Positions 10,345 to 23,620 of a stretch of 64,000 nucleotides of DNA are shown in pieces; positions within the stretch are counted from its first letter, which is position 1, and every line of letters begins with the position of its first letter. The notes under the pieces are model-generated. The model saw only the letters and a list, made by a program, of their open reading frames with translations. It ran no database searches and was not told the origin of the DNA. The position numbers and the translations under genes were made by a program. Origin of the DNA: Datisca glomerata (taxonomy: Eukaryota; Streptophyta; Magnoliopsida; Cucurbitales; Datiscaceae); NCBI GenBank assembly GCA_003255025.1, contig QANY01007196.1, positions 849,990-913,989 on the forward strand. The letters run 5' to 3'.

Positions 10345-11345
10345 AAATCTCCTTTTTGATTCGGTAATGAGTAGTAAATTTCAAAATAATTTTTTTACAA
10401 TGAATTAATCGATTTTTTTCATATGAATCACATTTGTTTAAATCTTTCTTTTGGGCCATACGACTTTGATCGACTCTATTTTGTCATTTTTGTGGTATTA
10501 ATCTGAACCATCTAATCAGATATAAATCATATTGATAATGACTCCTTAACCAGTTTTTTCATTGATTCATTCCAGAATTTGTAAGATTTTTTTGTTTTAA
10601 TTCGAAATGAAATATTCCTTGTGGTCCAACAAAATAATCCTTTATTTCATTTTTTAGAAAAAGATATTTTCCATGATATTGAAAGAAAGGTCTTAACTTA
10701 GATAAGTTGAGAACTTGGATTTGTGATAATTCGTAAAATACATATGCTTGCGACAAGTACGATAAATCCCCAAAAATATTTGCATTCTTATTACTAATAT
10801 TAGAAAGTGACTTTCTTATAGTTGAAATAAAGTGAATTATACTTTGATTTGTTTTATCAATTCTTTCGTCATTTGAGTCATTATTGGGAATGAATTTATT
10901 CCATTTTTTTATTGATTCAAGAAAAAGTTGTGCATTAATTCTGGGGATATTAATTATACCTAGAAAGATATCTATGTATATCTTTTAAACGACAAATTTG
11001 ATAAAATGATTCGATTTACGAATTAATCGAATATTTTTTTTTAATATCTTCAAAATATTTTGTGGAGATTCGAATCTTTTATCATCATAACTAATTTGAT
11101 TAGGACTAATATTTACGTCTGGAGTTATCATCTCCATTTTCGTGTCTTTTCTAATTTTTTCGGTTTTATTTAATATTGTTTTTGTTCTATCAGTCAGATC
11201 TGTTATTTTTCTTTCCCTCAATGAAAAATTTGCCTAATCCATAGATCGAATTAGAATGGATGATTCCTCAATCATTCGATTACTCATTATCGAATCTTTT
11301 TCTTTTTTAGCTTCATTCAATTCGTATATTTCCATTTTTCTCAAT
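10345..11345 (-). pseudogene. ycf1: Nuclear insertion of plastid ycf1 (TIC214), internal fragment
   Basis: Read on the minus strand, the segment carries recognisable Ycf1 from EIYELNEAKKEKDSIMSNRM at the 11345 end, through KITDLTDRTKTILNKTEKI, SPNQISYDDKRFESPQNILK and [20 protein letters not shown], to NQ and a decayed HYQYDLYLIRW near 10500. Ycf1/TIC214 is a large plastid-encoded protein of the inner-envelope import machinery, and this stretch belongs to its later part. Stops (TAG near 11237, others below 10560) and frameshifts show decay. About 1 kb is present and no other plastid gene flanks it, so it is a short nuclear plastid DNA insertion rather than a functional gene. Confidence 0.9.
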
Positions 11346-12470
11346 TCAAATAATGGAATATACATACACACGTAAATTCACCTCTACATACACATGTTTC
11401 ATTTTGATTGTTATATATCTTTGCCACTTTTTTTTACAAAAAATTCTCCATTTTGGCATGCTTGGAATGAGCCATTTCAAGTGAATGTTAGTTAAAATAC
11501 TTAATATTTAATGTAAATATTGTGGTTGAAGATGCATTCAAATTAAGAAAATGAAAACGATGCTGGAGAATCCAAAATATGGAAAGAAAGATAGTGTATA
11601 ATGTGAGTTTTAAAAATGATTATGAAGATAAGTAGAATAGATATAGGAATAAGAAAATCAACGGGGATCAGGGAGAATGATTTAGTTGAAGTATATTGAT
11701 ACAATAATAGTTATTGCTATCCCGTGATGTAGGGGAACTATATTGACGCAATAATTTTATTTTTACTACCATGCATTGTTGGTTACCAGAGGCTTTTTTT
11801 TTCTTTTCTTATCTCTCAATACATAAAGATTAGTTATTATAATACCAAAATTTATGATAATAATTGTTTATTATCAATTTTTAAATCAAGGCATCATTTC
11901 AAATTGTGATTTACTAGCTAAATAAAAATTTCATTTTCATATTCCGTATGTCGCACGGGTATTCTACTTGTTAAGCCATAAAAGTTAATCAATCAACTCA
12001 TTATAATAGACTCACAACTATTCATGTACTGGGTATAAAAACTAGATGACAAACCACTACAATCAAATACATGATTAAATAAAAAAATGTGCACCATGTG
12101 AAAGAACCAAAATTCATATAAGCAGTACCACATTGTATATGCAAGTACTAACTTATAAGGTTTTGCATGCTAACGGGAGCACTAGGAGATAACTATTATA
12201 CTTGATAATGTTTAGTCTTCTACTTTTCTAACATAATAGTTATTATCCGACCGTCAAAGGAAAATAATTAATGCATCGTGAAGAGAGATAATATCTCACC
12301 AACATATTCTCACAAAAATGAACATAGGATCAATAAGTAAGTTACAAACAGAAGTATTATCTATGTCAATTCATAATGATTCAAAATTTCACAATAACCA
12401 AAGCGGCATTAAGATGGTTAGAAAATAGAGGTTATTGTGAATAAAAAAAGATATTATTCAAAAATATAAA
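11346..12470. other. AT-rich spacer, possible Helitron-like terminus
   Basis: No coding similarity is seen. At 11944-11967 a short hairpin-forming CGTATGTCGCACGGG is followed by TATTCTACT, which resembles a decayed Helitron 3' end, but the final CTAG is CTAC. The rest is unassigned. Confidence 0.25.
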
Positions 12471-13503
12471 ATATTATTCAAAATATCTTACATTGCGGCG
12501 TGACGAATCAATGTCCTTAAAACTGACTTTGAGCCCTCATGAGACATATCTCAGTACAATAAGGTTCACTGCACGATTGACCTTCAAGATTCAACAATCT
12601 AAGCTTTTTTATTCTATATGTGTGCACTCATGACAGAGGAACTGTGGAAACCATATACCATATCCAGCATAGGGGAATATAAAAATTATTTTGAAAGAAC
12701 GAGAGTGGTTTCTAAATCTAATGTCTTACACTTCAAAAGAAGAATAAAGCTTTGTTTATTTTATTGAAGTTCAAAGGGTGTAACTCCTTACATAAATATA
12801 GTAATTTAACAACTGCCATTTAATTTGTAACACAAAATTAAATTACCAACAAAAACATTCATTCACTGTTTAATAAAGCGGACTGACTCAAAGAAAATCA
12901 TCATTTAACAATCATATACTGAAAAACTCTAGATAATATCTATGCATAATAAAAATAGAAAATACAAATAGCTCTAAAAAGTAAAGTAAAAATACATAAA
13001 GTAAACCAAAGCCTAACAGAAAACAAGCACGCAACACCACAACTAAAGCCATCATCTAAAATGAAAAGAAGCATGACCTACAAAATCATTTTCAAAAAGT
13101 AAATTACAAAAATATGGAGCATTAAACCACCAACAAGTTGTTTACATTCTCTATATATATGTGAGACCTGAAAATTCATATGAGCAATAAAATAAGGGCA
13201 CGATTTCAGGCCTGCCGTATCTTCCACATAACTTAATAAATTACAATTGAGCTAATAATCTAAAAATTTATCAAATTACATCTTTATGGATATTTATATT
13301 TCCATTGCATAATATTACAAAAATATTTAGTTTTACAAACTATTTATATATAGATCATTATTGATGAAAAATAATATTTTATTGTATGAATTATGTTAAA
13401 TGAGAAAATATGTGAAAATCTTAAAACTGTACTATATTTTAAGGAAGCTTAAAGGGTAAAAAAGATAACAAATTTTTTTCTCATTTAAACCCCTTTTAAT
13501 ATA

Positions 13504-13545
13504 CTAGATTTTTTATAAGTGTGTTGCACGTGAAACATAGAAGTT
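13504..13545 (-). mobile_element. Helitron-like 3' terminus (candidate)
   Basis: On the minus strand a short hairpin (ACGTGCAACACACTT) is followed by ATAAAAAATCTAG and then T. Helitrons end in a short hairpin plus CTRR and insert between A and T, so this fits. The paralogous site at 21226-21229 in unit 3 has a better stem, GTGC-AAC-GCAC. No 5' TC terminus or Rep/helicase gene was identified. Confidence 0.35.
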
Positions 13546-14607
13546 TAATATATATATTTATAATTCAAAAATTAAAATACATAATTTTTTAATTTTTACA
13601 ATATGAAATTTATTTAATTTATTAACTAAATACATCTTGATTTTATTGAATATAATATCTTTATTTGTAATTATATGGTTTTAATAAAATAGTAAGTATA
13701 TGAGTTTGATAAAATATTTTTTTCACCATTTTCTCAAAAATATTACACATAATAATTTAAGCTTTTATCTTTTAATTTGAATTAGATGAAATAATATCAT
13801 CAAGAGTTAATTAGGAAATGTATATAATTGTCACATGTTAAATTTCTGTGTTAATCATATTTCGGTTGCCAATTTTTTCACATATTAAATTTGTTTAAAA
13901 TTTAGTTTTTTATTTGTCGTCTAATATATTAGACCATAAATTATATTATTGCAAATTACCATAAATGACTGTAAATTTTTCTTAACATATGTCAACTTGC
14001 TTATTTTTATTGATATAAGTGTTTTCATTATCATGCAAATTCAAAAAGTAAAATAGTAAGATTAACATAGCAATTCATTTTCATTACATTCTATTATTTG
14101 AAAATAGAAAATGAAATTATCAAAATTAAAAAGATACATGATGTTTTTGGGAGGTAATTGAATGAAAATTGAATCATATTTATTTAATTTTACAACGTTA
14201 AAATTAAGATAGTAGACCATTTTTAAGACCTCTAAAAATATAAAATTCATTTCATTTATTAATTAATCTTTAAACCATTTTTCCCCAACATCATGAGTCT
14301 TTTGATAATTGTGATTCTTAGTAAAAATATAAAATATATTAACTTGATAATATATGCGCGGCAATATTTTTTGTAAAAAAATATTATGCTTAGTAATATA
14401 ATACTCTCTCTCTTAATTAGAATTAGATGTAATAATCTCATAATGTTCATTACAATTTAATATGTCAATATGCTATTCATATTTTAACCATCGATTATTT
14501 TTTTCTTATATCAAAGTTGTTTAAAATATATTCTTAATGTCACCTAATGTATGTCAAATCAAACTATAAGTTATAATGTTACAACATATCATAATAACTA
14601 TTATAAA

Positions 14608-16326
14608 GGGTTATTTGGATAAATATACCCTTTTGAATTTGGCTAAAGAAATTTATACCCCTTTTTGAAAATAAGGAATTTATATCTCTGACCCAACAAC
14701 TTCAGATCACCACTTGTAATCTCTCTCTTCTTCTTTAAAATAGGGTTTGGGGTGATCATCAAGACTAATCAATTTAATAATCTCTTCTTCTTATTATTAT
14801 TCTTTCTTTTTCAATGAAATTTCTTTTAAAACTTGAAAGGTTCAAGTAAATTTTTACGGCTACTTGAACCCTTCAAGTAGTTGTTATTTATCAGTCAACA
14901 CACATATTCTAAGTAACTACTTGAACAGTTCAAGTATTTGCTTATAACTACTTGAACCCTTCAAGTAGTGTTTATGACTATTTGAATGGTTCAAGTAATT
15001 ATTTTTTGTCAACAATTACTCATACACTAGGTGACTACTTGAAGGGTTCAAGTAACTTTTTATAACAACTTAAATCCTTTTTGCGTAAAAAAATAGGATA
15101 AAATGATCGTTGAGTACTTGAAAGGTTCAAATAGTGATAAAAAGCTACTTGAACCCTTCAAGTAATCATAAAAAATTACTTGCACCCTTCAAGTAGTCAC
15201 CTCATGTTTGGGTTGCTGAATGAAAAAAAACTACTTAAACCCTTCAAATAGTCATAAACAACTACTTGAAGGGTTTAAGTAGTCATAAACAACTACTTGA
15301 ACCCTTCAAGTAATGATTTTTATTCTGGAAGTCAAAACAAGTAATTACCTGAAATGTTCAAGTAGTTGTATGTGACTATTTCAACCCTTCAAGTAGTTGT
15401 TTATGTCTACTTCAAGGGTTCAAGTAATTTTTTTTCAGTCAATAACCCATACACCGAGTGACTACTTGAAGGGTTCAAGTATTTATTTATGATTTCTAGA
15501 CCTTTTCAAGTAGTTATTGTTTATTTGCTCAGTCAGAAACCCAAATATCAGGTGACTACTTGAAGGGTTCAAGTAGTTATTTGCTTCAAAAAAATAAGAG
15601 AAAAGGAACGTTAAGTACTGAGTTCAAATAGCTTTTTATGACTACTTGAATCCTTCGAGTACTCAACATTCATTTTCTCCTATTTTTTGATGCAAAAAAT
15701 GCTCTAAGTAGTTATAAAAAACTATTTGAACCTTTCGAGTAATCATAAAAAACTACTTGAATTCTTCAAGTAATCACCTATTATTTGAGTTGCTGACTGG
15801 CAAAATAAAAAATAACTACTTAAAGGTTTTAAATAGTCAGAAACAACTATTTGAATTCTTCAAATAGTCACATGGTGTATGAGTTATTGACTAACAAATA
15901 AATATTTGAACCCTTCAAGTAGTCATAAATAACTACTTGAACAGTTCAAGTAGTCATAAAAAGCTATTTGAACACTCCAAGTATTAACGTTCTTTTTCTC
16001 TTTTTTTAGACGCAAAAAGGCTTAACTAGTTATAAAAGCTACGTAAATCCTTCAAGTAGTCACTTGGTGTTTGAGTTGCTGACTGACAAAATAAAAAAGA
16101 ACTACTTGAAGAATTCAAGTAGTTATAAATAACTAATTGAACCCTTCAAATAATTATCAGAAGAAGAAAAATGAGTTTCGTTGAATAAAAGAGAGGAAAA
16201 AGAAGAAGAAAATATGATTTAGATAAATGTCAAGTTGGTGGGCCGAGTGGTATAAAATTTCTTATTTTAAAAAATGTGTATAATTGATTTAGCCAAATTC
16301 AAAATGATATATTTATCCAATAACCT
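14608..16326. mobile_element. Foldback (MULE-like) element packed with interrupted palindromes, copy 1
   Basis: The two ends are inverted repeats of about 85 bases: the left reads GGGTTATTTGGATAAATATA, and the right, reversed, reads AGGTTATTGGATAAATATAT. Both continue through TTTGAATTTGGCTAAA. TATTATAAA lies on both sides (14599-14607 and 16327-16335), a 9-base target duplication as made by Mutator-like transposases; 8 of these bases would also fit hAT. The interior from about 14836 to 16160 holds several dozen half-sites of ACTTGAA and TTCAAGT, many paired as ACTTGAACCCTTCAAGT, spaced about 25-45 bases. No transposase is encoded, so the element is non-autonomous. Confidence 0.8.
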
Positions 16327-16335
16327 TATTATAAA

Positions 16336-17067
16336 TGTAATTTATACCAGTTTTTTTTAAAATATAGTGTTAATATCATCTAATATATATCAAACAAGAC
16401 TATAAATTACATTATTATAACAAATCATAACAACTATTAAGTGTGTAAGATTAAGAATGAATTAATTATTTAATTAAATAGCTTCATTATTCTAGGGTGA
16501 CATTTAATTTTAAATTGAAGGATAATTTAATAATTTTAAGAAATAATAAGGATAAGCCTTTCCAAAAATATTTTGCTCAACATATTTCTATATATAGTGT
16601 GATAAGAATTATGTATCCCTGGCCATTAGGTTTTTAATTATCTAAAATGAAATTACCCACCCGCCCCTTTCTTCTTCCTTCTACATCTTCGTTTCTTCCT
16701 TTCCTCAGTAGCCTTGTCCTTACAACCCCTCTATCTCTTCTCTCTCTCTAGCTTTGTCCATTTCTACTCTCATTCTTTCCTTTTCGTCTCTCTCTCTCCC
16801 TCTCTCTGTGGCGAAGCTTGGCCGCTTCTAGCTCTCTCCGCCGCTCCCCTATGTCTCTGCATTGGTGGTTGATGGTCCCAATTCCTGTAGTGGTGGGACT
16901 ATGTCTTTTTCACTTTTACTGATAAAAGATTGGTGAGGGCTGGGCGAAGTTTTAGTGCATGGAGAACTTTGTAATCGTGGAGGTCTGAGTCTTCCTTGGG
17001 CTTGCACAAATTGAATTCTGACCGCTATTGAAGCTTCCCCAATAAGAGTTCTACCCCATAAATAAAA
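16336..17067. other. Repeat-unit sequence with pyrimidine-rich tract, no gene
   Basis: This segment is duplicated at 27333-28050. It contains a CT-rich stretch (16660-16850) resembling a plant 5' leader, but neither copy keeps a recognisable reading frame after it. Confidence 0.4.
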
Positions 17068-18358
17068 TAATCTTATATATATACACTAAACTAATTCTAC
17101 ACACCCTAAGATATATTGCCTCCCCTATCTATAGTAGCTAATTTCGTTTCCGTGTCCGTTTCAGTTTCTAACAAAATGGAACGTTTCAGATATTTCAGTG
17201 TTTCGGTACGCCGTTTCTGAAAAAAATTCAGACATCTAAAAGATTGTTATAAAATGGGATTACCAGTTCCGTAGGGACCAACCATTGTACTTCTAGAGGA
17301 GTTTATTAAAATTCAACAAAATATCATATTAATGACATTAAAATTCAACAAAAATATCATATTAAATATCATTATCATCATGAAACACATAAATGTTCAA
17401 CATCATAACTAATTTGCTTGAGTTTCATCATAATCATCCTCATTAAACTTTATAATTTAGGAGTATCTCCACCAAACTGATCTTACCATACATCTGTAAA
17501 AAAACATGTTGAGAATAAATTCAATTAAAATATCATAAATTCATAGGAGTACTTCGGCTGAAACAACCCGAAATTCGGCCAAAAAAGACCAAAATTCTGG
17601 GTGAAAAATTACAACCCCCTATTTCGTTTTGGTTCCTCACCGGAACGAAACGTTTCGACCATTTCGGCCAAAATGAAACGAAATTGATAACTAATCCCCT
17701 ATCTCTCCGCCTCTGCATGAACACGCTGGCCTCCCCCCTCTGCCCGAACTCTCTCTCCTCCCCCCGCTGCGTCAACTCTCTATCCCCCCTCTGGTCGAAC
17801 TCTCTCTCCTCCCCCCTCTGGCCGAACTTTCTCTCCTCCCCCCTCTATTCGAACTCTCTTCTTGAATCCTTCTTCGTGTATGCGTCTTCTTCGCTTTCTG
17901 CTATGCGTTTCATTTTTATATGGTTTATGTTTCTATTAGTCTATTACTGCTCTATGCTTTAGATCTAAGCCTTTTTTACTGAGATTTGTTGTTTACTGCT
18001 TTATGCTTTAGATCTAATTCTATTTTACTGAGATTTGTGGTTTATTGTGATTATATCTAAGTCTATTATACTAAGATTTGTTGTCTAATATGTTTATATC
18101 TCAGTCTATTTTACTGTTCTCATTCTTAACCTTCTCTTTGTCCTCTAAGTCTTCTTCGTGGAGTCCGTGAGTCCTTCATGATTCCTTCTTACTATTCTAA
18201 ACAAACCGATGAATGAAACTGTAATTCATGGTTTGGTTCGGTTCATTTCATATGAGGCTAACAGTTTAGTTTGGTTTGATATAAGGCCGAACCATGACTT
18301 TTGGTTCTGTTTGATTTTTGATCAAATAACCAACCGAACCGAACCGATTACACCCCTA
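17068..18358. mobile_element. Non-autonomous hAT element, left end deleted (unit 1)
   Basis: The right end (CCGATTACACCCCTA, 18344-18358) is followed by GTTATGTG, identical to the 3' flank of the complete copy in unit 3. The left terminus is missing because of the ~390-base deletion that starts near 17057. Inside are inverted segments with CGAAACGTTTCG-like motifs (17150-17690), probably a nested MITE, and CT-rich repeats. Confidence 0.6.
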
Positions 18359-18400
18359 GTTATGTGGTTGTTTCAAATAAACTATTGGCATGCTTAATGA

Positions 18401-18672
18401 AATTTTTTTTTGGTCAAAAAGGGTAAATATATTAACCAAAAAAAGATACACAAATACAAGGAGCATACTCTAGGATAAAAGAAAAACATGTACAAGGAGC
18501 ATACTCTAGGAACAAGTCATCATCAATGTTAAGATTCCTATCTTTATTAAGAAATATTAATCTATCGATAACCATACTAGAGATTTTCCTAGAGAGAATA
18601 AAAGTGTCCATGATTTTATTGGTGAACAACCTTCTATTTCACTCAATCCATATACAATAAAGGAAAACAGAA
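18401..18672 (-). pseudogene. LINE 3' fragment (RT C-terminal region)
   Basis: The minus-strand frame reads YCIWIE, a stop, then NRRLFTNKIMDTFILSRKIS and SMVIDRLIF. This is the end of plant L1-type reverse transcriptases after the zinc-binding domain, where IWxERNRR is common. It is cut on the upstream side by the tandem-array junction at about 18672. Decayed copies of the same piece follow at about 19190 and 29612. Confidence 0.7.
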
Positions 18673-19463
18673 AAAATATTTTTCAAAATATCTTAGACTG
18701 AGGCGTGACGAATCACTATCCTTATAGTCGATTTCGAGCCCTCATGAGACGTATCTTAGTACAACAAGGTTCACTTCATGCTCGACCTTCAGGATTCAAT
18801 AGCCTAAGTTTTTTTATTCTATACATGTGCACTCATGATAGACGAACTATGGAAACCATACACCATACCCATACGAGAATATAAAAAATGTTTTGAAAAA
18901 ACGAGAGTGGTTTCTAACACTAATGTCTTACACTTCAAAAGAAGAATAAAGCTTTGTTTATTTTATTGTAGTTCAAAGGGTGTAACTCCTCATAAAATAA
19001 TAATTTTATTAATTACATAACGGAAAACTAACTTCTCAAATAAAAGAATTTGTAACTCCTTAAATAAATATAGTCAATTAACAATTACCATTTAATTTGT
19101 AACATAAAAATCAAATAATCAACCGAACCGAACCGATTACACCCCTAGTTATGTGGTTGTTTCAAATAAACTATTGGCATGCTTAATGAAATTTGTTTTT
19201 GGTCAAAAAGGGTAAATATATTAACAAAAAAGATACACAAATACAAGGAGCATACTCTAAGATAAAAGAAAACATGTACAAAGAATCAATGCCAAGCTAA
19301 CAAGTCATCATCAATGTTAAGATTGCTATCTTTATTAAGAAATATTAATCTATCCATAACCATACTAGAGATTTTCCTAGAGAGAGTAAAAGTGTCCATG
19401 ATTTTATTGGTGAACAACCTTCTATTTCTCTCAATCCATATATGATAAAGAAAAACAGAAAAA
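18673..19463. repeat. Tandem unit 2, internally deleted
   Basis: It begins with the same junction as unit 3: LINE sequence ending in ACAGAAAAAA joins TTCAAAATATCTTAGACTG. It keeps ~430 bases of the left part, then jumps directly to the hAT right end (CAACCGAACCGAACCGATTA, 19119) and the LINE piece. The internal join lies in a shared AAATWACCAAC-like sequence, which suggests a microhomology-mediated deletion of about 5.5 kb. Confidence 0.8.
19190..19463 (-). pseudogene. LINE 3' fragment in unit 2
   Basis: Duplicate of the 18401-18672 fragment, about 790 bases further on and ending at the same array junction. The minus frame keeps NKIMDTFTLSRKISSMV with different point changes. Confidence 0.65.
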
Positions 19464-21225
19464 AATATTGTTCAAAATATCTTAGACTGAGGCGTGACGA
19501 ATCACTGTCCTTATAGCCGATTTCGAGCCTCACGAGATGTATCTCAGTACAACAAGGTTTACTTCATGCTTGACCTTCGGGATTCAATAGCCTAAGCTTT
19601 TTTATTCTATAAGTGTGCACTCGTGATATAGGAACCGTGGAAACCATACACGTATCCAGCATACGGGAATATAAAAAATGTTTTGAAAAAATGAAAGTGG
19701 TTTCTAAAACTAATGTCTTACACTTCAAAAGAAGAATAAAGCTTTGTTTATTTTATTGAAGTTCAAAGGCTGTAACTCCTCATAAAATAATAATTTTATT
19801 AAATTACATAACGGAAAACTAACTGCTCAAATAAAAGAATTTGTAACTCCTTAACTAAATATAGTCAATTAACAATTACCATTTAATTTGTAACACAAAA
19901 ATTAAATTACCAACAAAAACATCTATTCACTGTTTAATAAAGCATACGGACTCGATAGAAAATAATCATTTAACAATCATATGAAGAAAAACTCTTAGAC
20001 AATATCTATATATAATAAAAATAAGAAAATACTAATAGCTCTAAAAAGTAAAGCGAAAAGATATAAAGTAAACGAAGGCCTAACAGAAAACAAGCACGCA
20101 ACACCACAAATAAAGTCATCATCTAAAATGAAAAGAAGCACGGCCCACAAAATCATTTTCATAAATTAAATTATAAAAATCTTGTACATTAAACCACCAA
20201 CAAGTTGTTTACATTCTCTATATATATGTGAGAGCTGAAAATTCATATGAGCAATAAAATAAGGGCACGAGTTCAGGCCTGCCATATCTTCCACTGAACT
20301 TTAAAAAATTGAGTGGAGAGAAGATGAACAACCAACAATCAAGCAGAGATGTCAACCCAGTTGGGATATCCTGGTGTACCTACTAATTGCTATCACAAAC
20401 AACCATACTAAAAAAAAGATGAACAATCGAGACGAATCATTTAATACTTTCATAAAACACCTTGGCTACTTTAACTAAATTTCTTTTTGGGAAAAAAAAT
20501 TGAAACTTAAAACATTTCTTTACTTACTACTGAGGGCGGTTTGGTAAATGTGAAGGATAAATTATTTCTGAAATAAAATTAATAGAATATATCCGTGAAC
20601 AAATAATAGTTTTATCTAGATATATATACCCCTCAATGAATTAACTCGAATTTTAAAAAACTAGTCGAAAGCTATGTGTTTCGCACGTGCTAAATAAGTT
20701 AAAAATACGTAAAATTTTAAATCAATAATAATGTTAGAACAATAACTAAAATGATTGTAAATCTAAATTTAAAGTAAAATAATCTTAATAATAAATACCT
20801 TAGCTTGTTAATAATATTGTTGCAATTTTACTGTATGGATTACTATTTGAATAAATATTATTCATCAATTCGTTAGATTCTATTATATTAAGAGATAATT
20901 CTTCTTTTTCAAACATATTTATCTCAATTCATTTATATTAATTTTCATGATTTGATAAAATAAAAAATATCATATAACACTTAATTTTAGAATTTTCTAA
21001 TAAATAAATAACTATTGACCTAAAAATAATCTCAAAATTTATCAAAATTCCTCTTTATGGATATTTATATTTCTATTGCATAATAGTACAAAAATATTTA
21101 TTTTTACAAACTATTTATAAATACATTATTATTGATTAAAAATAATATTTTATTATATTTTAAGAAGACTTGAAGGGTAAAAGTAATATCAAAATATTTT
21201 CTCATTTAAGCCTCTTTTAATATAC

Positions 21226-21265
21226 TAGATTTTTTATAAGTGCGTTGCACATGACAAGTTTAATA
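21226..21265 (-). mobile_element. Helitron-like 3' terminus (candidate), unit 3
   Basis: The minus strand reads TGTGCAACGCACTTATAAAA then AATCTAG, followed by T. A 5-base stem with a 3-base loop precedes CTAG by about a dozen bases, as in Helitron 3' ends. It is the duplicate of the site at 13504. A different CTAG terminus at 20661-20664, with TCGCACGTGC near it, may be a second family member. Confidence 0.35.
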
Positions 21266-22124
21266 TATAATAATAAGTAAAGAAAATTAAAATACATAAA
21301 TTTTTTACTTTTTAGAATATGAAATGTATTTAATTTATTAATTATATTTTATAATACATCTTGATTTTATTGAATATAATATCTTTATTTGTAATTATAT
21401 GGTCCTAATACCATAGTAAGTATATGAGTTTGATAATATATTTTTTCACCATTTTGTCAAAAATATTACATATAATAATTTAAGATTTATCTTTTAATTT
21501 GAATTAGATGAAATAATCTCATCAAGTGTTAATTAGGAAATGTGTATAACTGTCACATGTTAAATTTCTGTGTTAATCATATTTCGGTTGCCAATTTTTT
21601 CACATACTAAATTTGTTTAAAATCTAGTTTTTTAACTGTCTTCCAATATATTAGACCATAAATTATATTATTACAAACCATCATAAATGATTATTATAAA
21701 TTTTGTTAACATATGTCAACGTGCTTATTTTTATTGATATAAGTGTTTTCATTGTCATGCGAATTCAAAAAATAAAATAATAAGATTAACATAGCAATTC
21801 ATTTTCATTACATTCTATTATTTGAAAATAGTAAATGAAATTATCAAAATAAAAAAATACATAATATTTTTTAGAGGTATTTGAATGAAAATTGAATCAT
21901 ATTATTTATTTAGTTTCACAATGTTAAAAGTTAAGATAGTAGACCATTTTTAACACCTCTAAAAATTTAAAATTCATTTCATTTATTAATTAATCTTTAA
22001 ACCATTTTTCCTAATATCATGAGTCTTTTGATAATTGTGGTTCTTAGTAAAAATATAAAATATATTAACTTGATAATATAAGCGCCGCACTTTTTTTGAA
22101 AAAAAATAGTATGCTTAGTAATGG

Positions 22125-22128
<4 letters not shown>

Positions 22129-22166
<38 letters not shown>
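22129..22166. repeat. (CT)n microsatellite
   Basis: Uninterrupted CT dinucleotide run of about 19 repeats. The corresponding site in unit 1 (near 14401) has only a short run, so the tract expanded after duplication. Confidence 0.95.
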
Positions 22167-22169
<3 letters not shown>

Positions 22170-23620
22170 TTAGAATTAGATGTAACAATCCCATCATGTT
22201 CATTACAATTTAATATGTAAATTTTTTATTCATATTTTAACCATCGATTGTTTTTTCTTATATCAAAGTTGTTTAAAATATATTCTTAATGTCATCTAAT
22301 GTATGTCAAATCAGACTATAAATTATAATGTTACAACATATCATAATAACTATTATAAAGGGTTATTTGGATAAATATACCAATTTGAATTTGGCTTAAG
22401 AAATTTATACCCTTTTTCAAAATAAGAAATTTTATACCTATGACCAACCAACTTCACATCACAACTTGCAATCTTTCTCTTTTTTTATCATTTTTTATTT
22501 TTTTCCAATGCACATATCTAATCAATTTAATAATATCTTATTATTATTATTCTTTCTTTTTCAATGAAATTTCTTTTAAAACTTGAAGGGTTCAAGTAAT
22601 TTTTATGACTATTTGAATATGTCAAATAGTTATTTCTTTATTAGTCAACACGCATACACCAGGTGACCACTTGAATGGTTCAAGTATTTGTTTACAACTA
22701 CTTGAACCCTTCAAGTAGTATTTATGACTACTTGAAGAGTTCAAGTAGTTATTTTTTTGTCAGCAATTACCCATACACTAGGTGACTCTTCGAAGTGTTC
22801 AAATAAATTTTTAAAAAGCTACTTGAAGAGTTCAAGTAGCTTTTTATAACAACTAAAATCCTTTTTTTGGGTTCAGGTAGTCATAAAAAATTTTTTAAAC
22901 CCTTCAAATAGTCATAAAAAATTACTTGCACCCTTCAAGTAGTCATCTCGTGCTGGGGTTGGTGAGTGAAAAAAGAAACTACTTAAACCCTTCAAATGGT
23001 CATAAACAACTGCTTGAAATGTTTAAGTAGTCATAAATAACCACTTAAACCCTTCAAGCAATCACCTGGTGTATGGGTAAGACAAAAAAATTACTTGAAC
23101 CCTTCAAGTAGTGATTTTTACTCTGAAAGTCAAAACAAGTAATTACTTGAAGTGTTCAAGTAGTTGTATCCAACTACTTGAACCCTTCAAATAGATGTTT
23201 ATGTCTACTTGAAGGGTTCAAGTAATTATTTTTTTGTCAGTCAATAACTCATACACCAGGTGACTACTTGAAGGGTTCAAGTATTTATTTATAACTACTA
23301 GAACCTTTCAAGTAATTATTTTTTGTTTGCTTAGTTAACAACCAATACAAGAAAAACCTCTTTTAGTGACCAAACTTTTAGCCATGAAGTTAATTTCGTG
23401 GCTAAAAGTGTTCTCTGGCGACCAACATTTTTGTGGGTCGCCAAAGACTCTGATATATTACCCTGGAAAGCAGAAGAGAGGCGCGCCAAGTTTTCTTTAG
23501 GTTTTTGCCGACGAATATTATAATTTCGTCGCTAAAAGGTAAAGCTTTAGCGACAAAAGAAGACATAGAGTGCTACTTTTGCTGAAGAAATAAAGTTTTC
23601 GTCGCTATAGACTACCTAAA

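Larger units (their letters stand above)
12475..18672. repeat. Tandem unit 1 of a three-unit segmental array
   Basis: The left part, from TTCAAAATATCTTA near 12475, is repeated near 18677 and 19471. The middle part (13260-17050) is repeated at 21030-28050 and the right part (17070-18672) at 28440-29870. Relative to unit 3 this copy lacks roughly 0.7 kb after 13240 and about 390 bases at 17057, which removed the left end of a hAT element. It contains one foldback element and the right portion of the hAT, and ends in a LINE 3' piece. Confidence 0.85.

Noticed and set aside
12600..12800. Possible organellar or protein-coding origin of the segment repeated at 12.6, 18.8 and 19.6 kb
   Set aside because: I translated both strands and recognised no plastid, mitochondrial or transposon protein, so it is described only as part of the tandem unit.
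14836..16160. CRISPR-like spaced repeats
   Set aside because: Repeats are short, variable and palindromic with irregular spacing, lie inside a transposon with inverted ends, and the genome is a plant nuclear one.
21997..22203. 68-codon minus-strand frame with an Arg-Glu run
   Set aside because: The RE run is the translation of the CT microsatellite, and the matching sequence in unit 1 differs only by repeat length.
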